Positions 62,649 through 64,000 of a stretch of DNA of 64,000 bases are shown here, in pieces. The position numbers and the translations under genes were made by a program. The stretch covers positions 15,255,791 to 15,319,790 of the forward strand of contig NC_034438.1 in NCBI RefSeq assembly GCF_002078875.1. The letters run 5' to 3'. Position 1 is the stretch's first letter. Every line of letters begins with the position of its first letter. The DNA is from Numida meleagris. Its lineage: Eukaryota > Chordata > Aves > Galliformes > Numididae. The notes below the pieces were generated by a model. The model saw nothing but the letters and a program-made list of their open reading frames with translations, had not been told where the DNA came from and did not search any database.

Positions 62649-63962
62649 CTTCTGTGAGTAATAGAGATAAAATCTAGACAAGAGAACTGAAAATAAGACA
62701 GAATGATTTACAAAGAGATGTATATTTTCTCTACAGTCTAGGTGTTAGAATATTCCCTTTGGAAGAAAAATAATTTTAAAAAAGGCCAATACCAATTATG
62801 AGGACAACTTTTATATTTAATTCAATTACAATTTGATGGATACTGACAGATTTTCCTTGTCTGCTGAAAAGGGATTGTGCTCACACACAGGTTTGTTTTT
62901 CATGTCTCAGTTATATATTTTGCTTGAGTATTTATTTCTTTCTTAGGTTAAAAGCAGAGTGGAACAGTTTCAAGAGAAGATGAGAAATCTTTTATTCTTC
63001 ATTATTATAGCCTATAGTTAGCAGTGATTTTTTTTCTGGGGATGGAAGATATAAGCTTGAATTTCCTGAGGAAGAGGAAGAAATTGAACACATCTTCCCT
63101 AATCAGTGTTTTAGCTTTTGACTTATTGCACAAAGAGCAGGAAGGATTTCTTGCTGTGTAACTTGGAAGTAATTTGATAAATGGTCTTGCATTTTGTACC
63201 AAGTAATGGAGAATGCTGAAGCACAGACCAAGAATCTCTGAGCTCACAAGGTCCCTAAGGAGAGCACAAGTCAGTTTGTTAGGTCTGATGAAGCAAAGCA
63301 TAAAATAAAAGGTAAGCTTCTGTGAGACATTTGTTTGACTGGTGTGTCTAATGCAATATCATATGAAAATCATTAAAAGCAAAATATTATATTAGATATA
63401 ACTGTAAGCTGACTCAATACAACCATTTTAAACTCAAGTTCCAAACAAAAATGTAAATATCTATTAAAAAAACCACAAATACTTAAACATTATTGTGATG
63501 TTACTAAGTAATGCTTGATGATACAGATGCCAGAGGGCCTTTCTGAACATCTCCTTCATGGTTCTTCAGCCATTTTAAACATAATTCAATGCAGTTTTTT
63601 CCTTCAGTGAGCAGCTTAGATTAATATTGCATCATCGCTGAAGAGGTTGAACTGGTTCATACTTTCAAACTATTACTAGGTATAATGAAGCTACACTGCT
63701 TATTTAAAATTTGTACTGCAAAAATCTTATTGACAAAGGACTTAAGGATTCACACTATGAATTCAAAAATGAGGCTGTGTTTGAGATTCTATTTTTTTTT
63801 GACACCAGAATGCTAAAGAATGTTATTAAATGTTTTTCACAGACGCAAATGGGTACATGGCTGGGATATCAAAGATGTACCACAATGAATATAAATCACA
63901 CCATTTGTGTGTCAGTCGTTATATAAGTTATTGGCATGCCTGAGCCATGACAGTTAAGTAGG
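62649..63962. other. non-coding unique sequence, no gene seen
   Basis: AT-rich spacer between the CR1 copy and the terminal LTR. A 98-codon minus-strand frame at 63005-63301 has no recognisable homology. Confidence 0.5.
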
Positions 63963-64000
63963 TGTCAACGGTTTATGGGCGTTCGGCCTGGTTGCATGAC
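63963..64000 (-). mobile_element. LTR 3' edge, inverted relative to the 11.35 kb LTR, cut by window end
   Basis: TGTCAACGGTTTATGGGCGT followed by TCGGCCTGGTTGCATGAC is the reverse complement of the last ~38 bases of the LTR at 11824-11861, with a few substitutions. The TGTCA boundary is intact at 63963. The element continues beyond the window, so whether it is solo or a full provirus cannot be told here. Confidence 0.85.

Noticed and set aside
11352..64000. The two inverted LTRs as ends of one large element
   Set aside because: A provirus has LTRs in the same orientation and is 5-12 kb; these are inverted, about 52 kb apart, with no retroviral genes between.
1..64000. tRNA or rRNA genes
   Set aside because: No convincing paired A-box/B-box with cloverleaf arms, and no conserved rRNA stretch, was seen on either strand by eye.

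Overview
This 64 kb window looks like AT-rich, gene-poor nuclear DNA from a bird, possibly a galliform. The main evidence is a set of CR1-type LINE fragments. Three minus-strand copies and three plus-strand copies carry the recognisable CR1 reverse-transcriptase C-terminus and/or the CR1 3' end, including the ATTCTATG-type tail. A second line of evidence is a solo LTR bounded by TGTCA/TGACA. The 3' edge of a related LTR, in the opposite orientation, runs off the right end of the window. The species is an inference; it was not tested against a database.

I found no convincing host protein-coding gene, tRNA, rRNA or CRISPR array. Apart from frames created by repeats, the open frames are short (mostly 60-140 codons), overlap on both strands and resemble no family I recognise. 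The only coding homology I can defend is to CR1 ORF2 remnants, all broken. The window therefore reads as intergenic DNA or the inside of a very large intron.

Layout:
- 1-4.8 kb: unique sequence, with a motif-rich block at 3.48-4.18 kb that has the look of a conserved enhancer.
- 4.85-5.17 kb: (GGAGA)n array containing a 240-base assembly gap.
- 5.2-11.3 kb: unique sequence with a purine-rich block (8.93-9.14 kb) and a second homeodomain-motif-rich block (9.42-9.70 kb).
- 11.35-11.86 kb: solo LTR.
- 12-17.3 kb: old CR1 tail, a 58-nt hairpin, then a CR1 fragment that runs straight into a zoned pentanucleotide array.
- 17.3-35.9 kb: unique AT-rich DNA with a small CpG cluster at 24.0-24.25 kb, several enhancer-like blocks, and a possible very old LINE endonuclease scrap near 28.1 kb.
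- 35.9-36.5 kb and 39.5 kb: CR1 copies.
- 39.6-53.1 kb: unique DNA with homopolymers and small tandem duplications.
- 53.15-53.9 kb: the best preserved CR1 fragment, followed by a TA/TG repeat.
- 54-62 kb: unique DNA.
- 62.1-62.65 kb: internally deleted CR1.
- 63.96-64.0 kb: inverted LTR edge.

Nothing here is a clear new biological system. The items most worth checking are the zoned pentanucleotide array growing from a CR1 end, the 14.25 kb hairpin, the two motif-rich candidate enhancers, and the CpG cluster with a strong-context minus-strand ATG near 24.07 kb.
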